64,000 nt of DNA from NCBI RefSeq assembly GCF_021730395.1, contig NC_069375.1:12857001-12921000 (forward strand), written 5' to 3'. Source of the stretch: Mercenaria mercenaria. Taxonomy: Eukaryota > Mollusca > Bivalvia > Venerida > Veneridae. Positions within the stretch are counted from its first letter, which is position 1. Each line of letters begins with the position of its first letter. The notes below the pieces were generated by a model, which worked only from the letters and a program-made list of their open reading frames with translations, was not told the origin of the DNA and ran no database searches. Shown in pieces: positions 1 to 14,363 of the stretch. A program made the translations under genes and the position numbers.

Positions 1-200
1 ATTTTATTTTATTTTATACACTGTTTAAGCATTTCTGAAATTGAATAAAATTGAGTAATCGGGGGTACTTTATTAAACATATAATACCCCACGTAATGTT
101 AAAGAAATTTCAGATGAATATGAATATAAGGCGATATCAAAATTATTATGATACAAGCATAACAACTTGCGAGAGCGAAGAAATACTAGTAATCGTTTAG
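1..200. other. Partial third copy matching 18010-18185
   Basis: CACTGTTTAAGCATTTCTGA, GGTACTTTAT.AAACAT and AATGTT align with block B near 18.01 kb rather than with the expected place in block A. This suggests another, rearranged or upstream copy of the duplicated block crossing the window edge. Confidence 0.5.
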
Positions 201-204
201 AGTA

Positions 205-505
205 TGTGTGATTATGCGGATTAGTGGAATGTTTGGCCGGACAATAACTTTTACATGTATAGAGCAATCTTGTTCATATTTAGCAAAAATGTTTACCCAA
301 ATAAGACGTAATTCACGCACAATCCCCAGATTCCTATCTCAAAGGTCAAGGTCGCAGAGGTCAAATGTCATGTCAAATCTTGTCTTAGCCATAACTTTGA
401 CATGCATCAAGGAATCTCGTTTATACTTAGCATGAAGTTTAGGGGTCTTAGGTCATTTTAGAGTTTGCCCGGGCCATAACTGTCGCATGCATTGAAAAAT
501 TTTAT
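205..505. repeat. Decayed minisatellite-type repeat
   Basis: Related words such as CATAACTTTGACATGCATC (about 391), CAATAACTTTTACATG (240) and CATAACTGTCGCATGCATTG (475) suggest two or three diverged units. AAGGTCAAGG at 341 and AGAGGTCAAATG at 357 resemble the 145-bp families. Confidence 0.5.
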
Positions 506-2103
506 TTTAATTTGCCATAAATGCTTGCCTCAATGTTTTATATCTAAGGCAATACTTAACCGAATAGAATGATTCAGTTTCGCGAATTAAGCGAAAATCT
601 GCATGTGCACACAGGAAATAGTGAAAGTTTTGCTGATATTGAGTTTTTGTGTACCCTTCGGAGTCTAGCCAACGAATCTTAAATACTCTATCTCGGAAAA
701 TTGGTAATAGTTTGCGGAAGGAATTCGAGGGTACGCCATTGTATTCTATTACATGCCCATTGTTTTGATAGGCCGTAGAAGTCAGCTGATAACTTGCCAA
801 GTAACTTGATTTTCCGGAAATCTAAAGAACGACTCTACGTTCTGTAAGGAAAGGTCTATAGTATTCATTGTCCATCCTAGTTCTTATTTCAGGTTTGCGT
901 TTACTGTTTGTTCAAAACAATATGATACACGGACATAACTTCGGTAGCCTTAGTTATAACTTCTTTCCGTGACATCACATTGCTAAGCTAGGGAATATAA
1001 CCAAGTTCAATGTATTATAGAGTTTCCATTTTTTTTCCCCTTGCTTACGCCTTGTTCACTGTTGAAATATATTAACTATAAGAAAATATTTTAACAATAT
1101 AAAATCTAAATCAGTTAAAAACAGAAAATGGTTTGACATTTAACTTGATACGTTCAACAGGACTACTTCCTTATGTCGTTTCCTACGCAATAATTACTTT
1201 CAAAATGCCACAAGTCAATTGAGTATCAATACAATCTATGCAGCAATGATAAGTCTACAAAACATGAACGCCTCCGAATGCGGCGAATCTCTTGTAAGCA
1301 GAGTTAAACCCGTCGCTGTCTGCAAAACGTATCGTGTTAAATGTACTCTTGCGAATCCTAAACTATATTTGCCGAATAGGTAAATTAAGAGGCCTAAAGA
1401 TTTGAGTTCACGTGGATACAGCTTGATTTTCAGTATGTATGTTCTATTTGAAATGCTATGTATCCCGTTCTTTGTAGATCCCCTAAAATTAAAAATTACT
1501 ATTGATAATGGAGTTAAAAGTTTGGAAATAAATTTCGAAAACAGTACAGATTTTTCATTACCCTACTGTTGAAGCAGTGGCTGATATATCAAGCTATGGT
1601 TTCCCGTTGTTTTAGGAATGGATATCTGTGTTTGGAAAGGATCTGAACCACCGTCTTACCCTTGCATGGTCATAAGAAGAAACTAATTGTCTTAACGCTT
1701 TGCTTTGTTGTATCTCTTTGCTGCAGATATTAAAAATTTGATTCAGTACAGGATATTTCTATTTCAATGTAAAGGAGATGTGACACTAATATTTAACCAT
1801 ATAACATGTACTGCATTGGTGCGCCGTAAGCCTCATGTTAAATCAGTGGTATGAATATGAAAGAATAAAATAAAAATAAGTAATTTCAAATGTAAAGATA
1901 TTCACATAACATTATGTCATTTTCCTCATAATGAGTGTTGGTTTGTGATATAATTAATAATGAAATAGCTGTATCTTTTCTATTTCACAGATTTTGGTAA
2001 AACCGCCATCAAAATAAAGCATATTCTCCTTAGATTTGTTAATCATGAGACTGGATTGATCACCAACCATTGAGTATTTCAGATCTTTATTACAGTCTAG
2101 TAC

Positions 2104-2284
2104 TGAAGGAGAATAAAAAGTACAATCACGCTTGGTTCCTCACTTACCCCTCAACTCTGTAGTTTCTTCGCTCCCCGGGATCTGGAACGTTTTCAGTGTA
2201 CGAATTAAATCCAGCTGCTTATGGGAGGCTCTACAAAGGATTTTGCTTGTACCGGGAGGGACTATCTAAGGTTATTCTCCTTCA
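2104..2284. mobile_element. 181-bp MITE with perfect 13-bp TIRs
   Basis: TGAAGGAGAATAA at 2104-2116 and TTATTCTCCTTCA at 2272-2284 are perfect inverted repeats. No confident target duplication was seen. The interior is unlike its AT-rich surroundings, with a GC-rich CTCCCCGGGATCTGG. Confidence 0.6.
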
Positions 2285-5200
2285 TTATAGGTATACTAGA
2301 GCAACATTTTGTATTAAGAAATATAAACAATTAGTTAACATTGTTTATGTAACGTAAAAGTAACAAGTTTATGTATATCAACAGTCCTATGCCTTAGGTT
2401 TAAAACAGTACACACTAAAATATGTTTATCTGAACATAGTTTAAATGTGTTATAGCTCTACCGCTAAACATTTGAACAATGTTTTAAGTAACGACTACTT
2501 CTTCATGACATTTAATCAACATACACAATAAACTTATATATTTAGTAAAGTTAGATACATTCCTACATTTGAAGTAAACATCTATTTGTGGAATATTTTA
2601 GCAAATATTTTAAAGGTCAGAATTTAGTATAATGTTATGGCATAAATTGTAAAAAAGCTTACAGACAAACAAAACCTTCACACAATTATGAACATCTAAA
2701 GTTTGGTTGCAATAGTGTGACTTTCTACTATTAACGTGGAGAAAATTTTACGCGCTTTAACGCGTATTAATAAACAAAGACTATCATCCAACTGAAATAG
2801 CCATGTTCAAAGAAAGCAGCTCCGCTCCGAAATTCATTAAGAAAATGCATCTCACGACTGCTTTTCATAAACTTGAATATCTATGTAAACAGTAGACATA
2901 AACATGCTGACTAATGAATAAAAATCTTATAAATATTGAATAACACGGAATGCCTTAACATTTAAACAGACACCTTCCCCAGAAATTTTATATTTCCTTA
3001 TTATATCGCTGCGCAAAATGTCTCCCGTAGTAACCTTTGTTTTTCTACTTAATCTATTGATTCTGTAGACAAATTCGTTTGGAGTTTTATTGTCAGCAAA
3101 CTGCAAAACACTATGTTGTTCATTTGCTGATAGAAACAACAATTTGGAAGCTTCTAAACAAATAAAACAGAAATGAATTATGTCTTTCTTTATTACTGTT
3201 TGATCCGCCAAAATCCGTACAATGGCATTTCGTGTATTGGGACTTTATTTTGCAAAATCAAGTAAAAAGCATCATTCTAAAAGACTAAGGTAGTGGTAGT
3301 TTAATCCATTTGTTAATTTTTAAACCTTTTAGAATTTCAATTTTACAGTCAAAATGTTTTGGTTTTTTTTTTTCATCAAAAATATAACTATTTGTTTCTA
3401 ACTCGAGATCTTGCACAAAAACCCGAATTCTGTTTAAGCTAAGTTTGAAATCAGTCCATCAATATGTAAACTCAATTTAATTTTCAAACTTTTATTGCAT
3501 TTAAAATACTTAAAACAATTGAAGAAAACCTGTATGAAAATTATTCATATATTGGGTCTTTGTCATTGTATTTCACACAGATATCACTATTAATTATACT
3601 TTAAAAGTCAAAAAAGCTTATTCCACTTAAGACTAACTAAACCCTCATTGGCGGTCACAATATCTGTTCGGTTATACAATTTTTATAGTGTTTGCCTGGT
3701 ATCATTTTTCTTTCTTTGCTGTATAGTGGAAAATTCATTTTGGACATGGATTGTGAATTTCACAACAAAACTACCACAATGGCATCGCTGTATTTCTAAA
3801 GTTTACCACTATCTAGTTCATTCAAAACTAGAAAACAGGTATGAAGAATGAACTGTTTTTGCTACGCATGTTTACATCCACCATCCACATTTTCATTCAC
3901 ACCTTTAAGCCGTCTCGTTTGGAGTAAGTTTTACTTTAGCACAGAAATGTAGTCCTGCAGAAAATAAACAGAAACAGTTGTTAAAGACATCAGAAATGAT
4001 ACAAAATTTGTTAGCAGTCAAAATAGGGATGGCTTCAAATTGGTGACTTCACAATCTCAATGGGATAAGACCCGAAAGTACAGTAACACCGGCATGACAC
4101 CTTATTTGTAAGCAAGTGCACTCAGTATTCCTCGGGAAGTAGGACAAAATATGCTGAAAACTAGAGTGTCTGTGATAAAAAATTATAGACTTATTTAATA
4201 TAGTATTTCTCGGGAAGTAGGACAAATTATGCTGAAAACAAGAGTGTCTATGATAAAAAATTACAGAAGCATTTTAATGTTACTTTATCTTTAAGTATAA
4301 TTATTGTAAATTAAGGGACGTTTCCTTAAATTTATGAAAATGACTCTAGTATGGAATTCCGCAAGTAACATAAAACATTTCATGAAATAGCCCTTTTACT
4401 GAATGTCCTCAAAGTTTTATGTTGTTAACTTTGGAATCGATTTGTTCATTCTAGCGGTAGTACTGTCCTCTAATCTAAATGCATCTATTAACGCATCTTA
4501 AAAGTAAGCTTCAGATTTCCCATTTTCATAAAAAAAGTTCCATTAAAAGATAAAAGCGAGTGGGTTTTCCCTACGCCAAAGCTGTAAAAAGCGAATACAG
4601 TGTCTCATTGAATAACTATCTTCATATTATATTTTCAGAAAATCCTACTTTAGAAAAAGCTTTCTTTTAGTTTTAAACAAAAGCATAAAATCATGTGCTT
4701 CAGTACGTAATCCGAAAAGCTTTTGAAAGCAATGCATTCTCTTTCAAATAAAAGGGTTGAACTTTTAGGCAACCGAATTACTAAATGGCTCTTACTCAAA
4801 GAATAAGATGGACAAAGCCGTGATTATATTAGGTATTAACTTCAAAACTCAACTAGTGAATACTAAAAGGGAAGATATAGATATCATGAAAACTGTTGAA
4901 TGTTATTAAACTCGTGCTTTTATATATACGAAGAATGTTGTTTCAGCACGAGGCTGCAGACAGAGAGCATATTTCAAAACAAAATAACGCTTACACATTA
5001 TGCATATATGTATGTTAGGTATGAAAATCACCCTGGAAGTTAACATGTTTTTAAAAGCGTTTTAATATACGCCTATGTTTATTAGCGGAGAGCTTAAGGC
5101 ACCAGACAACTGATCACATCTTATGAAGTTATCTTCTTTACACAATTAGATTTGAGCAAAGAAAATTGTCTTTTTGAGCCTAAGGTATATTTTTATGTTT

Positions 5201-5844
5201 TCTTAACATCTTTGCTGATATTCTACTCTTCTCTCATGCTTTTGAATCGTGGTATTGGTAACAGAGTCTTAGGTAGATGAGACAGAGAAGAATTCGTCAG
5301 ATCTAACTACTTCCCATCAATCCCCATTTATTTCTGTTGGCATTTTTAGCACTTCCAGCGTTTCTGTTCTGTTTTATGTAGACAATTATATCATTTTAAT
5401 TGTCCGTGAACAGTTTAAGTACATTCCAGTTACCGGTTTTACAGTTTCTTAACCTTGACTCGCAACTGACTATTTACTTGCATGACCGATATACCTTTGG
5501 TTAAATAAATCTTTAATGTAGCATTTCATTTAACTCCAAGCATCAATCAAAATGAAAAAAAAAACAACAAAAAACAATGAAGTCAATAAGAACAGACGAA
5601 GGCATGTGCTTTTTTATGTTGATAAATCGTAAATTGACATACATTTACCATGTATTAATAGATGACAAAAATACCTTTGTATCACACAGTTGAAGAAACA
5701 GTACATTTGAACTGGCCTTAATTGTTAGCAGAACATTAGTATCATTCTCTATAACGGATTCAGGGGAGAGGGCGAGCCCGAGACCACCACCCAGTCTCTA
5801 ATATCTGCCAAGCATATGATCGTTTTACGTTGTTTATGCAATAA

Positions 5845-6113
5845 CAAGGGGCCTCCGTGGCCGAGTGGTTAAGGTTGCTGACTTCAAATCACTTGCCCCT
5901 CATCGATGTGGGTTCAAGCCTCACTCGGTTCGTTGAATTGGTTATGTGAGGAATCCATCCAGCTAAATTACGAAAGATCTGTGGTTCTACTCAGGTATTC
6001 GCTCGTGATGAAATAATGCACGGAGGGGCACCTGGGGTCCTCCTCTACCATCAAAGCCATATGACCTATAATTTTGTTGGTGCGACGTTAAACCCAACAA
6101 AATAAATAATAAG
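5845..6113 (+). mobile_element. Full-length tRNA-headed V-SINE (RUDI-like)
   Basis: The tRNA-like head is GGCCTCCGTGGCCGAGTGG (A box) with a GGGTTCAAGCCTCAC B box. The conserved body has GGGGCACCTGGGGTC and GCGACGTTAAACCCAAC, and the tail is AAATAAATAAT. The target duplication TTATGCAATAA is at 5834-5844 and 6114-6124. The paralogous block keeps the empty site at about 22588-22600. The SINE has no coding capacity and would rely on a LINE partner. Confidence 0.92.
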
Positions 6114-6504
6114 TTATGCAATAAAAAAGTTTAAATCATGAAAAATATTCTGCTTATGTCGCTCTCATATCCTTAATTTATACCACGAAGGTGATATTCT
6201 TAGGCATATTTGACGTTTTCTGTTTTAATCCCTAGCACATGCTCTTTATAAGTATTAAGACAAAATTTAACAGTAAATCATGGTCATGAGAATTTTTTTA
6301 ACTTCTTTCGTGATTTCGTGATTATGATTCGATATAATTAATACCCCGCTGAAGATATATCTACTAAAAAGTAAAAAACACTCTTTTTTTTATTATTACA
6401 TTAAAATCACCATAGGTATTAATCCAGGGAACAAAAAAAGTACTTTCTGCTCAAGTTACACAACCATGATTCAGAAAGGTGGATATTTATTGCAAATGAA
6501 AATG

Positions 6505-6932
6505 AAAGCTAAAAAGATCGCATTGCTGCTTGTACATCGTCATTTACTATTCTTATACTACAAGTGGTAAAGAGCAAAACAATCATGTTTAATGTCTCAT
6601 AATATATCATTCAAAAGTGCATGCCCACTCCTAAACCTAAAATCCTGGATCCGCCCCTGATTCTAGAGTGCTTTAATAGCTAGAAAAATTTCGTTAGCAG
6701 CATGTATCTCGTAGTAGAAAGCTAAAAAGATCGCTTTGTTGCTCGTACATCGTCATTTATTATTCTTATATTACAAGTGGTAAAGAGTAAAACAATCATG
6801 TTTAACGTCCCCTTATAATATATCATTCAAAACTGCATGCCCCCTCCTAAACCTTAAATCCTGGATCTGCCCCTGATTCTAGCGTGCCTTAATAGCTGAA
6901 GAAAAAGTTCGTTAGCAACATGTATCTCGTAG
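6505..6932. repeat. 213-bp tandem duplication
   Basis: Starting at AAAGCTAAAAAGATCGC, 6505-6717 is repeated at 6718-6932. Shared landmarks are ACATCGTCATTTA, CAAGTGGTAAAGAG, CCTAAACCT..AATCCTGGAT and CATGTATCTCGTAG. About 90 percent alike by eye. Not seen in the paralogous block, so it arose after the large duplication or was lost there. Confidence 0.85.
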
Positions 6933-7654
6933 CAGACTTCAGCTTAAACTGTGCTGGGAGGAGTAAGGGTCATATTGCAAATTTCAGTGACTCAGTAAGA
7001 CATGCCAGCCATTATTTTTTATGCTTCCTAGTGATCTTCTTGTGTGTTCATTTGAATTTACCGTAAGCTGAATGACTAATTTACCGCTCCAAGTGGCAGG
7101 AAGAAAAGATGTCGTGTTATCTGTTATTCGAGCTATCCAAGCTATCTCATATACCATATACATATTTATCCATATTATTTTCTCGTCGTTTTGAACCAGT
7201 CCGCATCTACTGTTCGGCAGTGCTTTAGCTAGCATTAATAATAAGTAAGAAACAATACATCATAATTACACATTTAAACACCTCAGATTAAGTTTACATG
7301 TACATTCAAAATCAGTAGTGTCAAATAAAATGAAGTCTATGGTGTATATTCAGAAATGTAAACAATTTTTTTTCGGTTACCAGTTCATAAAAAGGATAAA
7401 ATATTCTGTATAATCTGTGACACTTCCCTACATATTTTATTGACAAGGTTAATGTTTGTATTATACACATTAACTAGAACGTACCGAATTTCACTGTTTT
7501 TCTTTTAATTTAAGGTACATGTATTTAACAAATGTAAATATTGTCTACTTTTAATATCACAGTATTAACATAAGTCGGAGACATGTTCCTCTTCATTGCA
7601 AATTAAGACAAAGTGGAGTATGAACGGTGATAAGGGCCTCTACTATGCGGTGGG

Positions 7655-8285
7655 GAATGTAGATTTGGTTTCGTGTGTTTGTCTGTCCATCAGAAAAAAT
7701 GTATTACACAAACCACCAAAAGTATTAAGCTACCATTTTCTGGGTCAAGTTTAATGCTCGGCAATCTTGAGTCACTAACTTGGTCTCTAGAATAAATCAT
7801 AGAAAAATCGTCTAAGATAGATAAAACTTTGTTTGATCTCTACGAAATTTAGTCTGGCTATTTGCAATCATAAGTTTAGATCAGATTAATAATTGTGTTG
7901 TCTGGAATTAAAAATTATAACAATATATCAGAAAAAAAACATTGTTAACCATGCAGAGTCCTAGTGGCATACGTTAGACCCAGTCAAACTCTCCCGACAT
8001 TTTGTTAAAACAAACATTCTGACCAAGTCACAATATGATTATGCCTGAATTGTGATCTGTGGAGTTTCCAAATCGAAAGTGTCTACGCCAGACGACAACA
8101 ACGGAAGACTGACACAGGGTGATCATCCCAGATAACATTGACCACTGTGTCTAAGACGCATAACTTCTAATGTTCAAAAAGCATTTAAGTAACGTGTAAT
8201 GTCAGTTAGATAAATACTTTTTGACATATGTATTACAGAAACTTTCTCGGACGGACAGTCGGACGGAAAAAAAAAGCAAATTCTA
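7655..8285. repeat. Probable decayed array-bearing element
   Basis: It is bounded by GTTTGTCTGTCCATCAG on the left and CGGACGGACAGTCGGACGG on the right, the spacer types seen at the ends of the Helitron-like elements here. The interior shows only faint repetition. Low certainty. Confidence 0.35.
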
Positions 8286-9942
8286 TATCCCTTATTGCAA
8301 AGTGTTTGCAGAATAAGCCAGAACTTATTGACATTTGTGTGCATGTTTTCCTACCGAACAATATATAATACAATTATGTTGAGACGGCCCCCTTACACTA
8401 TCGGTCTTCATGGGTGACTACAGACCACTTCGTCCTAATTCGCAAATGTCTTATATAAAGACTTTTATTTGCGTAAAACTTGCTGCAAATGAACATGGAC
8501 ATCAAACTACACTGTTCTGCCAAGCTTGTTCACCTACATTTATGCAAATTAGTTTTCACCAGAGTAACCTTAATTAAAACTATATATCAAGTCTTTTGTA
8601 TGCACAAACATAACAAAAATATATGCAAACGATCTCAAAGTTAGTCAATAATATAGAGTCAATGCGGCATCTTTTGACATTTAACTTGAAACCTTCTTTT
8701 GAATAAATCGTCTCACATCTTGGTACGAAGTATCATAAGCAATTCCTGTTTGCAATAGGTAATTTATTCTCAAAAACATATTTCGTTATGAGAATTTTGC
8801 ACTGTGAGCATTTGTTTTTATTTATCAGTAATATAAATCAGCATACGTAAATGTCGAAACGGTTATATCACGATACAGTAAATACACTACTTTTCAAAGT
8901 AATTAACCGTCAGAGTAAATTCGCAACCTTGGAGAATGTCAAAGGATATAGTATTACTATTCAGATTTCACCTCCAAATCGTACTATATCTTACGAAGGC
9001 TTTGGAACTTAGTTACTGGAGGATTATATGGAAACACAAAGGAATTAGTTGTTTTACTAATTTTTATATTCAACATGAAAAAGAGTTTATAACGTGATGC
9101 TGGATGTAAACTGCATTAATTATGAAGCTTTATATTAAACAACCGTTAAGTACGTATTTCTTCGTGGTGTATTGGTCAAAAGCGTAGGAAAATATTTACC
9201 TTCGCGCTTTGCGTTCACAGGGAGAAGGCGCTGCCCCTAACGGAACACCGTATGTTATGCTTCATATAAAAGGTCACGTCGCCTATGCGTAGATCATTGT
9301 TAAAACAATAGTTGACAATATAGTTCTGAAACTGAATGAGAATTGATCAAATATTTAAAAGAAAAGTGCTACTGACAAACTCGTTAGATTTTTCCTAACC
9401 ATAGTATAAATACCGGGTATCATATATATCGTAATTGAATCTGAAATATGCACTGAAGTCTACTATTGTCAACAACAGAAACTGTAGTTCAGATGTATAT
9501 AAGGCAAAATTAAAGCTCAAAATGCATTTCTAACTCTGCTGGTAAAACGTCAATGTCCTGCAACAAAAGATCTGGTTGTGATTTATTTTATTTTGTTTAA
9601 ACTGCTTATTAAGCTCATAGGGAGACTTGAAGTTTTATTCACATGGAAGAAATAAGGTCGTGGAGCTTTTCTGTAGACACGGATTGATTTAATATTAGAT
9701 AACTGGTGCGTGCTATTGTACTGTCAACTGGAATAAATTTGACAGATCTGAAAAGCTTTGAACGTTTTCTCAACGAAGCATATGTTTTGCAACCCGAAAT
9801 TTCTCTTAATCATCTTAGATTACCATGGCAGTTGGCATTAAAATAAGATGGTTAATCACATTTTGAACAAGTAATGGAATTCGTTGAAAGTTTAACAACT
9901 GAGCATCTGTGGTGTAAGAGACATATTGATTTACTCCAGTCT

Positions 9943-9963
9943 GCGTGCGTGCGTGCGTGCGTG

Positions 9964-9999
<36 letters not shown>
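9943..9999. repeat. (GTGC)n-(GTCT)n microsatellite
   Basis: GTGC tetramers run to about 9961, then GTCT tetramers to 9999. Microsatellites of this type border array-bearing Helitron-like elements in this window (compare 17294-17310). Confidence 0.95.
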
Positions 10000-10340
10000 A
10001 CAAATCTTGTCCGCTCTCTTAAGTCGAACATTTTTTCATCGGATCTTCACCTTCAACAAAATGTGTTTGACCATAAGACCTCGGCCAAGCTCGATAACTA
10101 GCCAAATCGGTCCAGGCACTTCGGAGTTGTGGCTCTTGAATTACCGAAAATCGGCCTTTTATCTCTTGTCCGCGCTCTAAGTCGAACATTTCTCATCCGA
10201 TCTTCACCAAACTTAAACCTGATCCAAATGTGTTTGACCATAACTCCTCGGCCATGTTCATTAACTAGCCAAATCGCCCGAGGCAAATCAGAATTATGGC
10301 CCTTGAACTACCCAAAATTAGCCTTTTTACTCTTCAAAGG
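10000..10340. repeat. Two tandem ~159-bp units of a decayed array
   Basis: CTTGTCCGC..CTCTTAAGTCG begins at 10006 and CTTGTCCGCGCTCTAAGTCG at 10165. Both run through GTTTGACCATAA, CCTCGGCCA and CTAGCCAAATCG to GCCTTTTTA. They follow the GTCT microsatellite. The overlapping open frames on both strands are repeat artefacts. Confidence 0.8.
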
Positions 10341-13300
10341 TATATTTGTTGTGAGTAAACAGTACATAAATAAAATCTGGAAAGTAAATCACTCGAAAGC
10401 ACCGAGAACAAGGCAAATAGTGAAAAATTCAGACTCGGTTTGATCGAGTCTGTACATGAGTAATAATGGAAAATGCAACACTGCCCACGCATCCTAGCAA
10501 CAGCTTAAGCAGAATTCAATCTTCAAATCTATATGAGTTGAAATCAATGATCCCGAAGGACCAGAAAATATAACAAAACTGACAAAGGCGGGGCGACCTT
10601 TTACGGCCGCCACACAGCACTTAACACCCGCTGTTTTGAAGTAAATAAAAAGACTGACTTGATATTTAGATCATTAGGCAGTTGTGGGAGACATGCAATT
10701 TTCTCTTCTCAAAAGCAGCTCTAGTTGAATGCTAATTTCACTGGGGGTATTTTTGAAAATTTGGTTTTCCTGTCCTGGTTGCCCAACCAAGATTGAGTTC
10801 TATTAGTATATGTATATGCTTCAATAAAAATACTTTGCCTTAGACATCAGATGAATATATAGATTGTTGTATTGTATTTGTAAAGTAGTTGCATTGACAA
10901 ATATTATATATTTAGTCGAAATTCGATGGAAATTGTCAAGACAGATTGTTAATATATGAACGATGACGCTACAAATTGTTAAAAACCGTGCCTTGTAGTT
11001 CAATTTGTTGAAACAGTTCAATATCTATCAAATACTCGTACATATGTAAATTTAGAAAATTGTTGTGTTTTTTTTAACCAAAAGCAACAGTTCAGTTTTT
11101 CAATACTTTCGTAATAAATGGGAGTAATTGTAAAATTCAATAAAGAAATGATACAACATACATTACTAATAGGTATCTAACTCAGTCTATGAAATGGGTC
11201 TTTTTTCCTTAAATAAATCTGTACAGAAAATACTATGAATACAAGTGTTTTAAAATGTTGCTGGAATGTAATTGACCGTCTTTATCACTTTTGTATTTGT
11301 CATAATTATATGAGACGGTGGGATAAAGATTATGTCACACATTACGACGCTGTACACATTAAAGGCAACTCGTGAACAGCTACCTGAAAAAAAAAATTAA
11401 TGCCTTCATATATACAGATTATGATGAAAAATACAGACGGGACACCGCAACAATTCTTAAGAATTTTTAGTTTAACATCTATGATTGAAGCCACTGACCT
11501 CCAAATGCCTTAATTATAAACCTACATTAAACCATCATTAACGGGTGTTTTATTTATATTTTATGATGTGGCATTTTTAAGATCGTTTAGACACTAAACT
11601 CATGTCCTATGTTAATAATATGACCAAATTATAACTCTAAAGAAAGATCATTTGTTAGCTAAAATCTGGATGGCAGTGTCTTTTAGTGCACATCTGGTTT
11701 TTCAGTTACATGATTACGTTCTTTTTAAATTCGGAAACGATTTTTAGATGCATAGAAACAAACAAAAAATACCTGTAATGCATGGCTCGTCGTGAGTCAT
11801 GAAAGTGTCTATTGTTTTATACAGAAGTAATTTTTAATCACAAACCAAAGTTAGTGTAATAAAATGGTGGCTGTTAAAGGTTACCCTATAGTACGTCTCG
11901 GTGTATTTACTGATTCCTAGGACTCATTGAGCATGCACGGCTGGTGATCCATGAGTCGCCGACTGGTGGGCCTAATTGGGTTGCTCTGTGCTTCCGGCAT
12001 ATATACCCTACCTTTTATTGATGATATACTCCTTAAACCTTAAATTGAAAATAAAAATATTATCCTTATTTTATATCTATTTTATGGGTCTGATTCTCGT
12101 AATGTTCTGTCTCAATATTCAATTCTTCTTGAGTTTTATGGACCCATGACAGGCAAGCACAAATTGTGACTAGTAGGGAAGAGTACACGCAATATAATAC
12201 ACTCTGTATCTTTGGCAACAACTGCATTGTTCTATCTCCACTGCTTGGTAAAAATAATGATGATATAATTTTTATGCAAAGCAGAGTTCAATCATAGTCT
12301 ATGTCTTTAAAACTTACTAGTGCAATTTTGCTATTACAACTTCAATATGTTTTGTAATATTTTTGTAATTTTTCGCCAAGTGAATCTGTAGAAAAATAAA
12401 AAGACAAGGCATATCCAAGGAAATAGTTTCTTTTTTTTTGCGCAAACCAATAAGGCAGAAGTAAATGATTTAGTGAAACGCAGTAAGGTTTCTTCCACCG
12501 TAAGCTATCTGCTAACGAGCAAACATGGAGAAACTGATTTCTCAATCATATGTCTGCAGTAAAGACTGTATGACTTTGTTGACGAGTAGCTTCATAAACG
12601 GGAACAGCCACGCAGAAAGTGATACCGTATAACAGTTACCATTATAATGAGGGTATCAGTGGTTTTTAAGATCTATAAAGTGGTTGTTTTACCCGTCTGT
12701 CCATCTGTCACACTTTCATTTTCAAAGCATAACTCCTTAATTACTGATAATGTTTAAATAACTTGCGAAAAGTGACACATGGCTATGGAATGATCAGTAA
12801 GTTGGAATTGAAAACAGGTATTTTGAAAGCCTGTTTATAATGTGTCAAGCTCACACACACTCTATATAAACTAATAAGTAAAATAATCGGCATAGCCAAG
12901 ATAAAGGATACTCCTGATGTTGCACATATGGTGAATTTTGAACTCAATCAAACTTTCATATTTTATCATGAGATTTCAAGTTACATCCTTTGAGCACAAG
13001 AATCTATCAGGGTTTTCTTCAGTTATGTGAAATAAAAAAGTTACGGAAGCTTAAGGAACCACACCTCTTAGGGCCTACGGACTCTACATGCCAAAGCCCA
13101 TTTATCTTGGCTTTGCCGAATGTAAATATATTTTACCCAAGCTTATGTTTCATTTCAAAAGTACAGGATTATGTAATACACTACATATTATTAAATCTAA
13201 CACGACCTTGGGCTGGCTTACCACAGAAATATGAACTGTAAACATTATCTCTAACTAAAAGAAAAAGATATTCAGGCGTGAATGTATATACGTCATAATA

Positions 13301-14152
13301 TAACAAATGCTCCCCTATTTTTATGCGATTCGTACACAATATTATAGTTAATGGTTCTGTGCAATACTAGATTGCATTCAAGGAATTATGAAATAAATTT
13401 TGTTTTCTTAAAATTGTCCATTGATAAAAGTTTCTCAATTGAGGTTCCAAAGCAAATATTTCTCTTTAATTTCCTTTTCATTTCTTGTGGCGATTATGAG
13501 GTTAAAAGAGCCTGGAATTGAACCCATATAGCACATAGGATGTATAACAAAAAATAGATGTGAGCTGAATAAAAGTATTTTGCAAAATTCCAAATTTAGT
13601 TGTGGTCATAACGAGTATTTAGCGGCGATATGAATGCATGCATTTCAACGTATAAGCATAAAATGATTGCTCATTCTGATTTACAACATACCTTCTGTTG
13701 CCATTGCGTTAGTCCAACCCTGTGCATAATTATCACTTTCATTTTATTTCATGTGGACGGACCGTCAGGGCAGGTAAATAGAGTCATGGAATCTGAACGT
13801 GGTATAGTTTACGGATGATCCCAGAGCAACTGCAGAGGACGTTATTGTATTCAAAAACGTGTCCAGTTCTTGACAGGCCGTTTCAGTCAGCTGATCATTG
13901 CCATGTGACTTGATTTTCCAAAATTCTAAAGAACGACCGCACGTTCTGTACGAAAATGCTATAGCATTCATTACCCATCCAATATATTGTGTTTGCGTTT
14001 TCTATCGTTAGATATACATTTGTTCAAAACACTACGATACATGCACATTCTTTATGTAATATCACATTGCTAAGCGAATATAGGGTCTAACATATTTACT
14101 CTTGCTGATGCCTTTGCTAGTATCGGTTTCTTTACTGTTATAATATATTAAC

Positions 14153-14363
14153 TACTGTAAAATCATTTAATTTCGTGGGCATGAAATTTCGTGGTTTTGG
14201 TCAAAACGGCAATTTCGTCGGGATATGAATTCGTGGATTTCAACTTTTAAACACAAAATGAATGGGAATTTTACTTGTTCGTAGGGATTAAATTTCGTGG
14301 ATTGACTCAACCACGAAATCCAACGAAAATTGGTCCCCAACGAATATTAATGATTTCGCAGTA
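14153..14363. mobile_element. MITE with ~28-bp TIRs
   Basis: The left end TACTGTAAAATCATTTAAT and the right end ATTAATGATTTCGCAGTA are inverted with mismatches. The body has repeated AATTTCGTGG words. The duplicate block (near 1070-1090, ATTAACTATAAGAAAAT) lacks the insert, so this is a post-duplication insertion at a TA site. Confidence 0.82.

Larger units (their letters stand above)
500..13600. other. Block A of an old tandem segmental duplication (non-coding)
   Basis: It is collinear with 13.6-30.2 kb. Matching stretches are 780-1010 with 13890-14090, 1130-1330 with 14400-14650, 4210-4420 with 17570-17780, 4980-5560 with 21230-21700, 7484-7575 with 23681-23764, 8450-8720 with 23785-24060 and 12460-12545 with 29855-29945. 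Offsets rise from 13.1 to 17.4 kb because block B gained insertions. No coding exon is recognised. Stretches 2285-5757, 6940-7650, 8290-9940 and 10340-13600 hold nothing else I can name. Confidence 0.65.

Noticed and set aside
507-800. 97-codon minus-strand open frame
   Set aside because: No recognisable motif, and the paralogous block does not keep the frame, as expected for non-coding DNA.
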